Of a DNA stretch of 64,000 nt, positions 27,408 to 36,493 are shown piece after piece. The stretch comes from an uncultured Algibacter sp. (GTDB lineage: Bacteria > Bacteroidota > Bacteroidia > Flavobacteriales > Flavobacteriaceae), in assembly GCF_947495925.1 (NCBI RefSeq), contig NZ_CANMAU010000007.1, positions 287,533 to 351,532 on the forward strand, in the 5' to 3' direction. Position 1 is the stretch's first letter. Each line of letters begins with the position of its first letter. The position numbers and the translations under genes are program-made. The notes under the pieces were generated by a model. That model saw only the letters and a list, made by a program, of their open reading frames with translations. It was not told where the DNA came from and searched no databases.

Positions 27408-29801
27408 TTAGATTTTGAGTTGCTCGTTTAGTGAAAAGAAAACCTGTCTTCCATTCTGAAGTATCTTAGTTCCCCCCTTAATATTTAGACCGCCATTTAA
27501 TTTTATATCCGAAACAGAAGCTCCTACTTTGAATTTAAAAAGACCAGGTTCAACTATCCATTCCTTGTTTTTGTATTGAGCTAACAGATCTGGAGATATT
27601 ATAAAGATGACTTTTTTAGACTCTTTTACTTTTAACTCCACCCTTTGAAAACCTATTAATTGAATAGGCTTCATTGTAGAATTTTTATCCTCAGGTGATA
27701 CATATAACTGCACAATTTCAGTTCCATCCAAACTTCCCGTATTTTTTAAATTAAAAGTTAATTTAAAACTCTCTTGATTCGTATTTGCAGACGCGTCTAT
27801 TTCAAAATTATCATATTTAAATGTTGTGTATGATAATCCATGACCGAAAGCATATTGAGGCATGTCATTTTTATTGTATCCGTTTTTATAGTTGATTTCT
27901 TGTTTACTTTCAGATTTTGGATAGGTAACACTTAATTTTCCTGATGGATTTACATTTCCTAATAGTATATCTGCAATGGCATTGCCTCCTTCTTCACCCG
28001 GAAACCAAGCTTGAACAATTGCTGCGCATTTATCCTCGAAATTAGAGAGTAATTGCTGTCTACCTCCAAACAAAACTAAAACAACAGGCTTACCAGTTGC
28101 TAGAAGTTGCTGAATAAACAATTCTTGCTCTCCAGGTAGTTTAATGCCCGATCTTTTTCGACCTTCACCACATAAATAAATATTTTCTCCTAATGCGGCA
28201 ATTATAACATCACTTTCTTTTGCAATTCTTAATGCATTGTTTAAATCTGGTTGGGGCTGATCTTTTATAGCCATCATTTTAAGCTTGCTTAGCCTATCAT
28301 CACCTAGGTCAGAAATAATTTTAGTTTCTAACTCGGCACTCCAGTCGCACCCTCGTTCATATGTAATGGTTGTATTCTTATCAATTTTTGATTCTAGCCC
28401 TTCAAGTAGCGTTACCAGTTTGGGATTGTTTTTGTCAAATGGTTTACTCCACCAGAATGATATCATGGATTGGTATGTATAGTCTCCCAATAACCCATAA
28501 ACACTAGCAGCATTAGGACCAACAACAGCAATGTTTTTGATATTGCTTTTTATTGGGAGTATACCATTGTTTTTAAGCAAAACGATAGACTGTGCAGCCG
28601 ATTGATAAGCAAGTTTTCTGTTTTCAGGAGGATCAAAATCTAAGTTACCATCAACTCCAATTTTAGGATTGTCGTCAAGCAAACCAAGTTTTGTTTTCAT
28701 AATTAAAGAGCGTCTAACCGCGTCGTTAATAGTTTCCATTGAAATCAGCCCCTGTTTTATAGCTTCAGGAAGCAAGGGAAAGCATTTAGGGTGAGGTAAT
28801 TCTATATCGGTTCCAGCATTTAAAGCCATTGCTCCGGCATGCATAGGCGTTTCTGCTTGCTTATGCCCTTTGTAGGTTAAATTTATAGCTCCATAATCAC
28901 TCACAACTATGCCGTCAAAACCGACATCTTCTCTTAAAATCGCGGTTAGCATTTCCTTACTGGTTACTACAGCAGTGCCTTTGTATTTTCCGTAGGAAGG
29001 CATGACACTTTTAACATGTCCGTGTTTTATGAGAACCTCATGAGGCATCAAATAGTCTTCATAAAGTTCTTTTTCATTGCTGTTTTGTGTGCCGTACCCT
29101 ACAAAATGCTTTACAGTAGCAGCAACGCCTGTTCTTAAATCATCTCCTTGTAAACCTTTAGCAAAGGCCAAACCTAATACTGAGGTTAAATACGGATCTT
29201 CTCCGTAGCTTTCCTCTAATCGTTCCCAATGGGCAGTTCTACTGATGTCCAACATTGGCGATAAAGCAAATGTGGCACCTGCTGCCCGCATATTAAGCCT
29301 AGTAGAATTTGTGTTTTTTTGGATTAGTTCTGGATTCCATGTGCAACCCATGCCAATTTGTTGGGGGAATGTTGTAGCGCCTTGAGTAGCAAATCCAGTT
29401 ATGGCCTCCTCATGAAAAATTGCTGGTATCCCTAATGGAGTTTCTGATATTAAATAGTTTTGTATGGCTCTTACAAAATCTCTTAGCTCATTTGGTGATT
29501 TGGTTAATCCTGAAGAAAATTGACAAAAATGGCCGATACCATGGGGTATTAATTCCCGGCATTTTTCTATGGATAATTTATTATTCTCCATAACATCTTG
29601 AGGGCGAATACCTTCTAATTGAGCCAGTTTTTCGTCTAATGACATGGTACTCATTAATTTCTCTACCTTTTTGTCAATTTCTTTGGTAGAGAAAGATATA
29701 GCCAGAGGTTTATGCGGCATCTTGCTAGAACAAGACACTATAAATAGTAGTAAAATATTTATTATCAATAATTTGATTTTAAAATATCTTTGAAAAACCA
29801 T
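27408..29801 (-). CDS. GH3 glycoside hydrolase (beta-glucosidase/xylosidase type), lipoprotein
   Basis: 797 residues with a lipoprotein leader ending LLFIVSC. The barrel has GIPAIFHEEAITGF, ISRTAHWERLEESYGEDPYL, AATVKHFVGYG and the nucleophile Asp302 in VVSDYGAINLTYKGH. The second domain has LLGDYTYQS and GEGRKRSGIKLPGEQ, then WFPGEEGGNAIADILLGN and a FnIII-like end (GTEIVQLYVSP). Compared with the GH3 at 9251 it lacks the WNEALHG sign and has a longer insertion, so it is from another GH3 group, nearer to beta-glucosidases and exo-xylosidases. It works with the GH2 and GH28 enzymes of the same operon. Confidence 0.93.
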   Translation of the reverse strand: MVFQRYFKIKLLIINILLLFIVSCSSKMPHKPLAISFSTKEIDKKVEKLMSTMSLDEKLAQLEGIRPQDVMENNKLSIEKCRELIPHGIGHFCQFSSGLTKSPNELRDFVRAIQNYLISETPLGIPAIFHEEAITGFATQGATTFPQQIGMGCTWNPELIQKNTNSTRLNMRAAGATFALSPMLDISRTAHWERLEESYGEDPYLTSVLGLAFAKGLQGDDLRTGVAATVKHFVGYGTQNSNEKELYEDYLMPHEVLIKHGHVKSVMPSYGKYKGTAVVTSKEMLTAILREDVGFDGIVVSDYGAINLTYKGHKQAETPMHAGAMALNAGTDIELPHPKCFPLLPEAIKQGLISMETINDAVRRSLIMKTKLGLLDDNPKIGVDGNLDFDPPENRKLAYQSAAQSIVLLKNNGILPIKSNIKNIAVVGPNAASVYGLLGDYTYQSMISFWWSKPFDKNNPKLVTLLEGLESKIDKNTTITYERGCDWSAELETKIISDLGDDRLSKLKMMAIKDQPQPDLNNALRIAKESDVIIAALGENIYLCGEGRKRSGIKLPGEQELFIQQLLATGKPVVLVLFGGRQQLLSNFEDKCAAIVQAWFPGEEGGNAIADILLGNVNPSGKLSVTYPKSESKQEINYKNGYNKNDMPQYAFGHGLSYTTFKYDNFEIDASANTNQESFKLTFNLKNTGSLDGTEIVQLYVSPEDKNSTMKPIQLIGFQRVELKVKESKKVIFIISPDLLAQYKNKEWIVEPGLFKFKVGASVSDIKLNGGLNIKGGTKILQNGRQVFFSLNEQLKI

Positions 29802-29829
29802 TATTTAGTTTTTTTAAACTGAATTTATA

Positions 29830-30102
29830 TTAATGCGAATAGCTCATGGAATGACTGTAAGCTTTTGTTTTAGTGATCAATCTACAAAGTACTTGGGTGT
29901 CTTTCCAAGAGCACAAAACTTTTATTTTATTCTTTTTAACTTTAAAGAGTTTATTGTTTTTAGTATTCGTCTTTTCTGTAGTTTTATAGTTTATATTCAT
30001 TCCATTTTTTGGAAACAGATTAATCCAAGAGTTTTTATAGGTTAGAGCACTTAATTTTAAAGATAAAACCAAACTTATGGCAAATACTAAATGTGTTTTC
30101 AT
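29830..30102 (-). CDS. small secreted protein of unknown function
   Basis: 90 residues with a signal-peptide-like N-terminus (HLVFAISLVLSLKLSAL) followed by a basic, lysine-rich part (NKLFKVKKNKIKVLCSWKD) with two Cys. It fits exactly between the GH2 stop (11-base gap) and the GH3 start (28-base gap) of the operon, which speaks for a real gene. The second half has no clear fold and looks coding in another frame too, so this could be the truncated or frameshifted remains of a longer secreted protein. I do not recognise any family. Confidence 0.45.
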   Translation of the reverse strand: MKTHLVFAISLVLSLKLSALTYKNSWINLFPKNGMNINYKTTEKTNTKNNKLFKVKKNKIKVLCSWKDTQVLCRLITKTKAYSHSMSYSH

Positions 30103-30113
30103 TATTCACAAGG

Positions 30114-32591
30114 TTATTTTGATTTCACAGAAATTTCCGCTGTGTTCAATGCTTCGGAAGAAGCTGTAATCGTAATATCACCTGCACTCTCGGTTGATTT
30201 TATAACAAGCAAGCATAAGCCATTAAATGCTTTTCTATTGTTAACTTGAAATGAAGCTAATGATGTTTGATCCCCATTACCCACAGCAGCTAAAGTGGCT
30301 TCGCCGGTAATGTTGAAGTTGACCAAATTGTCTGCTAATGGGCAAATATTTCCATCTTTATCTTCAATTCGAACGGTGATGAACGATAGATCTGTGCCAT
30401 CCGCATATATTTCAGCTCTATCTGCAGAAAGCGAAATATTTGTTGGCTTACCAGCAGTTTTAATTTCTTTGGTTGCTACTTCCTTATTATCATTATAGGC
30501 AACAACTTTTATTGAACCTGGTTGATATGGAACATTCCAAGATAATCTGTATTTAGATTTGTACATTCCTTTTTCAAAATCATGATATTCGGAAGGGATT
30601 TCAGTAATGTCTTTTCCTTTTATTTTTTTGCCATAAGATTTTCCATTAACGAATAATTCAACTTCCTGAGCATTTGTATAGGCATATACAGGAATTGTTT
30701 CACCTTCTTTTCCTTCCCAGTTCCAATGTGGCAAAACATGCACCATGGGTTCTGTTGTCCATTGGCTTTGATATAAATAATACCTGTCTTTTGGAAAACC
30801 ACATAAGTCAACTGGAGCAAAATAAGACGAACGTGCTGGCCAATCGTCATTCCAATATCCGTTGGTAGAGTTATCCCGACCTCCAAAAGGGGTTGGTTCA
30901 CCTAAATAATCAAAACCAGTCCAAATAAATTCCCCTAATGAACGTGGTTCTTTTGCTTGAGCATCAAATTCTACATCTGGCGCGTATGCCCAAGGTGGTC
31001 CCACAATTACGTCATAACTAGATACATGAATGGTTTCTTTTTGTGGTGTAAATTCAATAGGTAAGTGATACACACCACGACTACTTGTTTGAGACGAAGT
31101 TTCCGATCCATAAACTATCATATTAGGGTGTTCATCTAAAATCTCTTTGTAGTTTTCCGGCCAATAATTCATTCCTACAATATCAACATGTTCAGCAAGT
31201 TTATTTACAAAAGGGGCAGGAAAATGATTAAAACCAATAGTTGTTGGTCTTGTATTGTCCTCATTCTTGCAAATATCAGATAAGTGTTTGGTCAATTTCC
31301 AACCATCTTTTTTAGCTTGTTCCAGAATTTCATTACCAATACTCCACATAATTACTGAAGGATGATTTCTATCACGTTTAATCATGTCTCTTAAATCAGT
31401 ATCATGCCATTTATCAAAATATTGGCTATACCCATTTGGTATTTTTCCAATTTTCCATTCATCAAAGGCTTCCACAATAACGACAATACCTAATCTGTCA
31501 CAAATTTTTAAAGTTTCAGGAGAAGGGGGATTATGACTAGTTCGTAATGCGTTTACACCCATACTCTGCATAATTTCCATTTGACGTTCTTTTGCTCTGT
31601 AATTAATAGCAGCACCTAAGGGACCTTGGTCGTGATGCATGCAGACACCATTAAGTTCAACTGCTTTTCCATTTAAAATAAAACCTTTGTTTCTATCAAA
31701 TTCAATGCTTCTAATTCCGAAGTCAGTTAAATACTCGTCAACAATTTTATTATCGACTATAAGAATGCTTTTCGCTTGATATAATGCTGGATTATTAATA
31801 TCCCATAGTTCAGGTTCATGAATAGTTAAGGAAGCATCAACTTCTGTATCTAAACTTAAATCAACTTCAGATTCTGTTTCGGCAACCGATTGGCCAGTAG
31901 CATTTAGAATTATCGTTTTTAAAACAATGTTTGCAGGAATTTTGTTAAAGTTTGTAATTTTTGTTTTAATACTAACTAAAGCTTTCTCTTTTGAAACTTC
32001 CGGAGTGGTAATATAAGTGCCGTATTGAGGTATATGAATAGAGTTGTTTATTTTTAGGCGTACATTTCTGTATATACCCGCTCCAGAGTACCATCGAGCA
32101 GCTAAGTCTTGTGGTGTTAACTGAACAGCTATAATATTATCTTCTCCTAACTTAATATAGTCCGTTAAATCAAATTCAAAACCAATATACCCGTAAGGAC
32201 GCCCTCCAATATAGTTACCATTAAGCCAAATTTTTGCATTATTCATAGCGCCATCAAATTCAATGGAAATTCGCTTTCCTTCATGGGATCTATCTACTGT
32301 AAAATGTTTTCTATACCAGCCTTCTCCATGCACGGGTAATCCTCCTGTTCTGGCGTTATATTTGCTATCAAACGGTCCTTCGATGGCCCAATCATGAGGA
32401 AGGTTTAATTTTCTCCAAGTAGCATCATTAAGGTCAATAGTCTCACCACCCTTTACTTTTCCTTTAGTAAATAGCCAATCTTTATTGAAGTTTTGATCTG
32501 GAATAGGTTCATTGGTTTCCGATTTACACGAAAAAATAACAAGTGAAATAAAGAAGAATAATACAATGTTCAGGAATTTAAACATCCTCAT
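30114..32591 (-). CDS. GH2 glycoside hydrolase, lipoprotein
   Basis: 825 residues with lipoprotein leader ending SLVIFSC. Domains: sugar-binding (LPHDWAIEGPFD, EGWYRKHF, WLNGNYIGGRPYGY), Ig-like, barrel with NGVCMHHDQGPLGAAI, acid/base Glu421 in WSIGNEILE, nucleophile Glu497 in VYGSETSSQ, then DUF4982-like (VHVLPHWNWEGKE) and Ig-like ends. ATG at 32591 or the one two codons later are both possible. It is the first gene of the long minus-strand operon, so its upstream region (32592-32859) should hold the HTCS-controlled promoter, shared divergently with the sulfatase at 32860. Confidence 0.94.
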   Translation of the reverse strand: MRMFKFLNIVLFFFISLVIFSCKSETNEPIPDQNFNKDWLFTKGKVKGGETIDLNDATWRKLNLPHDWAIEGPFDSKYNARTGGLPVHGEGWYRKHFTVDRSHEGKRISIEFDGAMNNAKIWLNGNYIGGRPYGYIGFEFDLTDYIKLGEDNIIAVQLTPQDLAARWYSGAGIYRNVRLKINNSIHIPQYGTYITTPEVSKEKALVSIKTKITNFNKIPANIVLKTIILNATGQSVAETESEVDLSLDTEVDASLTIHEPELWDINNPALYQAKSILIVDNKIVDEYLTDFGIRSIEFDRNKGFILNGKAVELNGVCMHHDQGPLGAAINYRAKERQMEIMQSMGVNALRTSHNPPSPETLKICDRLGIVVIVEAFDEWKIGKIPNGYSQYFDKWHDTDLRDMIKRDRNHPSVIMWSIGNEILEQAKKDGWKLTKHLSDICKNEDNTRPTTIGFNHFPAPFVNKLAEHVDIVGMNYWPENYKEILDEHPNMIVYGSETSSQTSSRGVYHLPIEFTPQKETIHVSSYDVIVGPPWAYAPDVEFDAQAKEPRSLGEFIWTGFDYLGEPTPFGGRDNSTNGYWNDDWPARSSYFAPVDLCGFPKDRYYLYQSQWTTEPMVHVLPHWNWEGKEGETIPVYAYTNAQEVELFVNGKSYGKKIKGKDITEIPSEYHDFEKGMYKSKYRLSWNVPYQPGSIKVVAYNDNKEVATKEIKTAGKPTNISLSADRAEIYADGTDLSFITVRIEDKDGNICPLADNLVNFNITGEATLAAVGNGDQTSLASFQVNNRKAFNGLCLLVIKSTESAGDITITASSEALNTAEISVKSK

Positions 32592-32859
32592 AATTTATGG
32601 TTTTTGTTTGTTTCAATAATTTAGGAGTTTAAATATAGTATTATTAGATATTGTTTTAAAGTGATTATTAACTCAATACTTAAAATTAACCATTTGTTCT
32701 ACAGATAAGAACAACTCTTCAAATAATTTATTCAAACAACTCATAATTTTGTAGAGGTCATATTTCATAATTGTTTGCTTTGAAGTGCGGTTGCAATTAC
32801 ACCAAACGAATAAATTTTTAAGTTTTTTGAATTTGGAAATATAATTTAAGAATATATAT

Positions 32860-34299
32860 ATGTTTAACGCTTTTAAGACTTTTAGTGTGCTTAGTCCACT
32901 TGCATTTATTGCATTTCTTTCTACGTCATTTTTATTAAAAAACTCAATAAAACAAACAGACACAAACAAGGTAAAGCCAAACATTATCATTGTTTTAACA
33001 GATGATCAAGGTTGGGCCGATGTTGGCTTTAATGGGGGTAGTGATATTCCGACACATAATTTAGATAGAATAGCTAAGGAAGGTGTTGTGTTTTCAAATG
33101 GATATGTATCTCATCCGTATTGTAGTCCATCAAGGGCTGGTTTGTTAACAGGGAGGTATCAAGCTCGGTTTGGGCATGATTGTAATATGCCTTATCATGG
33201 TGAAAATGACGAAACTATTGGAACACCACTTAGCGAGAAAATGATTTCTGAAGCCCTTAAAGAGCAGGGTTACATTACCAGTGCAATTGGAAAGTGGCAT
33301 GTTGGAGATCACCCTAAATTACATCCTACAGAACAAGGTTTCGATTATTGGTTTGGATTTCCCGGAGGAGGTATGAACTATTGGGGCATTCCTGATGGCC
33401 CATTAAAAACTATTTATAAAAATGGGGTAGAAGTGTCTCAGGAGGAACTATCTTATCTAACTGATGATTTTACAAATGAAGCTATTACATTTATAAATGA
33501 AAATAAAAATAAGCCTTTCTTTATGTATTTGGCCTACAATGCGCCGCATGCTCCAGATCATGCAACTAAGCAATATCTAGATAATACAAAGCATATTGAG
33601 TATGCTGGTAGAAGCATATATGGAGCTATGGTTAATGGTGTGGATGTTGGCTTGGGCAAAATTGATTCTACTTTAACAGCACTTTCAATAAAGGATAATA
33701 CAATTATTGTTTTTTTGAGCGATAATGGAGGAAGAGTTGAGCATGCTGACAATAGACCAAACAGAGGACACAAGGGAATGCTTTTTGAAGGTGGCATTAA
33801 GGTACCATTTTGTATGTCGTGGCCGGCTGGTTTGAGTGGAGAACAAACTTATGCCCATCCTGTTTCTTCTTTAGACTTGTTTCCTACTTTATTGAATATA
33901 GCCGGAGGTGATGCTAAATTAGAAAAGCAATTGGACGGTATAGATTTGATGCCTTATTTAGAGAATAAGGTTGATGGTAAGCCTCATGAATTATTATTCT
34001 GGAGGTCGTCTGGGGGATTTGAATATGCCATAAGAAAAGGAGGTTTTAAGCTATATAAGAGTGCGTATAAAAATAAAACCTTACTTTTTGATTTAGAAAA
34101 CGACCCCTTGGAAAGGCATGATATAGCTTCGTTTAATTCTGATATCGTACAAAGTTTAGAGGCAGAATATACCAAATGGAACTCCAAAAACATAGCTCCA
34201 AGGTGGTTTGATCCACATGAAAAAAATGTTATTAAAGAAGAAACTAAATTTAAAAATAAAAGAGCTAATTCTCTTTCTCCAAAATTAAAAAAAGGATAG
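32860..34299 (+). CDS. S1 family sulfatase, secreted
   Basis: 479 residues with an N-terminal hydrophobic leader (SPLAFIAFLSTSFLL). LTDDQGWADVGFNG provides the metal ligands, C88-S-P-S-R-A-G-L-L-T-G-R is the full formylglycine motif, AIGKWHVGDHP and FLSDNGGRVEHADNRPNRGHKG give the usual histidine and second metal sites. The sequence is closest to the N-acetylgalactosamine-6-sulfatase-like/arylsulfatase A-like group of S1, different from the other four here. It is transcribed away from the PUL operon and ends 13 bases from the convergent MaoC gene, with no room for a full terminator. Confidence 0.94.
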   Translation: MFNAFKTFSVLSPLAFIAFLSTSFLLKNSIKQTDTNKVKPNIIIVLTDDQGWADVGFNGGSDIPTHNLDRIAKEGVVFSNGYVSHPYCSPSRAGLLTGRYQARFGHDCNMPYHGENDETIGTPLSEKMISEALKEQGYITSAIGKWHVGDHPKLHPTEQGFDYWFGFPGGGMNYWGIPDGPLKTIYKNGVEVSQEELSYLTDDFTNEAITFINENKNKPFFMYLAYNAPHAPDHATKQYLDNTKHIEYAGRSIYGAMVNGVDVGLGKIDSTLTALSIKDNTIIVFLSDNGGRVEHADNRPNRGHKGMLFEGGIKVPFCMSWPAGLSGEQTYAHPVSSLDLFPTLLNIAGGDAKLEKQLDGIDLMPYLENKVDGKPHELLFWRSSGGFEYAIRKGGFKLYKSAYKNKTLLFDLENDPLERHDIASFNSDIVQSLEAEYTKWNSKNIAPRWFDPHEKNVIKEETKFKNKRANSLSPKLKKG

Positions 34300-34311
34300 G
34301 AATAATTGAAA

Positions 34312-34764
34312 TCAAGTTTCAGTAGTCTTTTTCTTTGCTAAAAGAATATGATCACAAACTAAAACTAATTCATCTCTTTGGTTAAAAATTTCTACATGTT
34401 CATTAACGTGACCTAGTTCAGGACGTTTGGAGTCTTTCTTTTCACTAATAGTTACCACAACCCTTATTGTATCTCCAATATAAACAGGTTTTACAAAACG
34501 TAATCTGTCATATCCTTTTGAAAAAGCTTCGGGGTTTATCTCTGTTGCTGTCATGCCTATTCCAACAGCAAAGGTTAAAGTGCCATGAGCTATCCTTTGT
34601 TTAAAAGGTTGTGTTGCGCACCATTCAGCATCCATATGATGTGGAAAGTAATCGCCTGTATGGCCAGCGTGAACTACAAAATCTGTTTCCGTTATTGTTC
34701 TGCCTAAAGTCTGTCTTTTATGACCTAATTTATAATCTTCGTAAAATTGAGATTTAATATGCAT
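34312..34764 (-). CDS. MaoC-like hydratase/dehydratase
   Basis: 150 residues, one hotdog domain, cytoplasmic. [10 protein letters not shown] (37-46) is the (S/T)GDxxPxH catalytic motif of MaoC-type enoyl-CoA hydratases, and [12 protein letters not shown] follows as in the family. Such enzymes add water to, or remove it from, a CoA thioester. It is the last gene of the operon with two CoA-transferases, so it probably acts on the CoA ester they make. Its substrate cannot be read from the sequence. Confidence 0.92.
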   Translation of the reverse strand: MHIKSQFYEDYKLGHKRQTLGRTITETDFVVHAGHTGDYFPHHMDAEWCATQPFKQRIAHGTLTFAVGIGMTATEINPEAFSKGYDRLRFVKPVYIGDTIRVVVTISEKKDSKRPELGHVNEHVEIFNQRDELVLVCDHILLAKKKTTET

Positions 34765-34805
34765 TTTTAAATTGTTTTATAAATTCTTAGAATTCTATAT
34801 TTCTA

Positions 34806-34977
34806 TTAATCCATTAACAAGGCCAATGTTACCAGTATGGGAACAACGAACATTGCTAAAAACCAAAAACTTGTTCATATGTCCACTACTTCATAATTTT
34901 TTGGTGTATTTACTTGGTACGGCATAAAAACCTAAAAGGGTTGCAACCAACATGACCCAAAACACACCTATTCCCAT
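34806..34977 (-). pseudogene. remnant of a membrane transporter N-terminus, possibly RhaT-like
   Basis: From the ATG at 34977 a 28-codon frame (stop 34891-34893) reads MGIGVFWVMLVATLLGFYA then VPSKYTKKL. Shifting frame at the A run, the text goes on as NYEVVDI, a TGA, and TSFWFLAMFVVPILVTLALL to the stop at 34806-34808. Together this mirrors the start of the RhaT-type protein at 45758 (helix, PFQKIKKWSWDSYW, helix, LTIPNLMD). I read it as the broken beginning of a second transporter of this type. It could instead be a real 28-residue membrane peptide. It lies exactly between the aldehyde dehydrogenase and MaoC genes. Confidence 0.4.
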
Positions 34978-34986
34978 GATAAGATA

Positions 34987-36429
34987 TTATTCGTAATTTA
35001 AATAAATAGTCCGTTTTTGTAAGTAGTGGTCCATACCATAAACGCCATCTTCACCTGCAGCCCCAGATGTTTTATGACCTGAATGATAGCCCTGAATATT
35101 ACCAATAATTTGTTGGTTAATAAAAATAGTTCCTACTTCCATGGTGTCAATGGCCTTTTGATGAATTCTATAATCATTTGAGTATAGGTAGGCAGAAAGC
35201 CCTTCTTCTCTATTATTAGCTAATGCTACGGCCTCTTCAAATCCTCCAACTTTCACAATGGGCATTACAGGAGCAAATAGTTCTTCACTGATTGTTGGAT
35301 CAGTTCCTTTTACATTACCCAAAATTGTAGGTGCATACCAGTTTCCTTTATCAAAATAATCTCCTTCAGGTCTATGGCCTCCCAGTAATAATTCAGCACC
35401 TTTTTCAATGTTTTTCTTTACTAAATCGTTTACACGCTGTAAACCAAGCTTACTTACATTAGGCCCCATATTTACATCAGTATCAAAAGGGTTTCCAACT
35501 TTAATTTGTTGAGTTCTTTTTACAACTTTCTCTGTGAATTCATCTGCTATTTTTTCATCAACAAATACCATTTCATTGCAAATACAAACTTGACCACAAT
35601 TGGCATATCTAGAAATTACAGCCGCTTCAACAGCTTTGTCTATATCTGCATCATCACAAATAATAAAGGGTGCTTTACCTCCTAGTTCTAAAATTAAACC
35701 AGTAATATTCTCAGCGGCAGCTCTATACATGGCTCTACCTGCACGAGTGCTTCCAGTTAATGAAATTAGTTTTGTGATTGGGCTTTCAACTAATAACGAA
35801 GCGGCATCGGCACTTTTGGTGGACACCATGTTAATGACACCTTTGGGTAAACTGGATTCATCCACCAAACGGCAAAATTCTGAAGCTGTGATAGGAGTTA
35901 ATTCGTGGGGTTTAATTATCATGGTATTACCTGTAGCTAGGGCTGGTCCAATTTTACGACCAATCAGCGCCAATGGGTAATTAAAAGCACACAACCCAAC
36001 AGTTACGCCGTAAGGCACTTTGTAAATTGAAAGTCGCTTGTTTACAGCGTCTGCAGGGAAAATTGCACCTTGTATTCTTCGTGCTGATTCTGCTGCGTAA
36101 GTCATATAGGTTATGGTATCATCCACTTCTCCTAGGGCTTCAGGATAAGTTTTACCTTGTTCTAAAACCAATAGTTTTGCAAAATGTTCGCGTTCAACTT
36201 TTAATTTATTGGCAATTTCGATAATATGTAAGGCTCTTGTATTTGCAGGGGTTAGGGCCCAAGTTTTTTGAGCTTGCTCAGAAGTTTCTAAAGCATATTG
36301 AACATCTTCCTTATTACAAACTGTTACCGTTGCGAAAACAGCGTTGTCCACTGGATTTTCAACCTCTATAACACCTCTTGAGCTTTCATCTAGCCATTCA
36401 CCATTAATATAACATGAATAGTGTTTCAT
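34987..36429 (-). CDS. aldA: aldehyde dehydrogenase, AldA (lactaldehyde/glycolaldehyde) type
   Basis: 480 residues, NAD-dependent aldehyde dehydrogenase. GVTVGLCAFNYP and IIKPHELTP belong to the cofactor fold, Glu248 in ILELGGKAPF is the general base and Cys282 in CGQVC the nucleophile. The C-terminus (GYHSGHKTSGAAGEDG, HYLQKRTIYLN) resembles E. coli AldA more than other subgroups. AldA oxidises L-lactaldehyde from fucose or rhamnose breakdown to lactate. Two fucosidases in the window and a RhaT-type symporter in the same operon make this likely. Other aldehydes are possible. The gene symbol is by resemblance only. Confidence 0.88.
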   Translation of the reverse strand: MKHYSCYINGEWLDESSRGVIEVENPVDNAVFATVTVCNKEDVQYALETSEQAQKTWALTPANTRALHIIEIANKLKVEREHFAKLLVLEQGKTYPEALGEVDDTITYMTYAAESARRIQGAIFPADAVNKRLSIYKVPYGVTVGLCAFNYPLALIGRKIGPALATGNTMIIKPHELTPITASEFCRLVDESSLPKGVINMVSTKSADAASLLVESPITKLISLTGSTRAGRAMYRAAAENITGLILELGGKAPFIICDDADIDKAVEAAVISRYANCGQVCICNEMVFVDEKIADEFTEKVVKRTQQIKVGNPFDTDVNMGPNVSKLGLQRVNDLVKKNIEKGAELLLGGHRPEGDYFDKGNWYAPTILGNVKGTDPTISEELFAPVMPIVKVGGFEEAVALANNREEGLSAYLYSNDYRIHQKAIDTMEVGTIFINQQIIGNIQGYHSGHKTSGAAGEDGVYGMDHYLQKRTIYLNYE

Positions 36430-36493
36430 ATCTGTTTTTTTTATTTGTATTTAGTTTAGATGATTATAAAATCTATTTATATTTTATTGTGAT

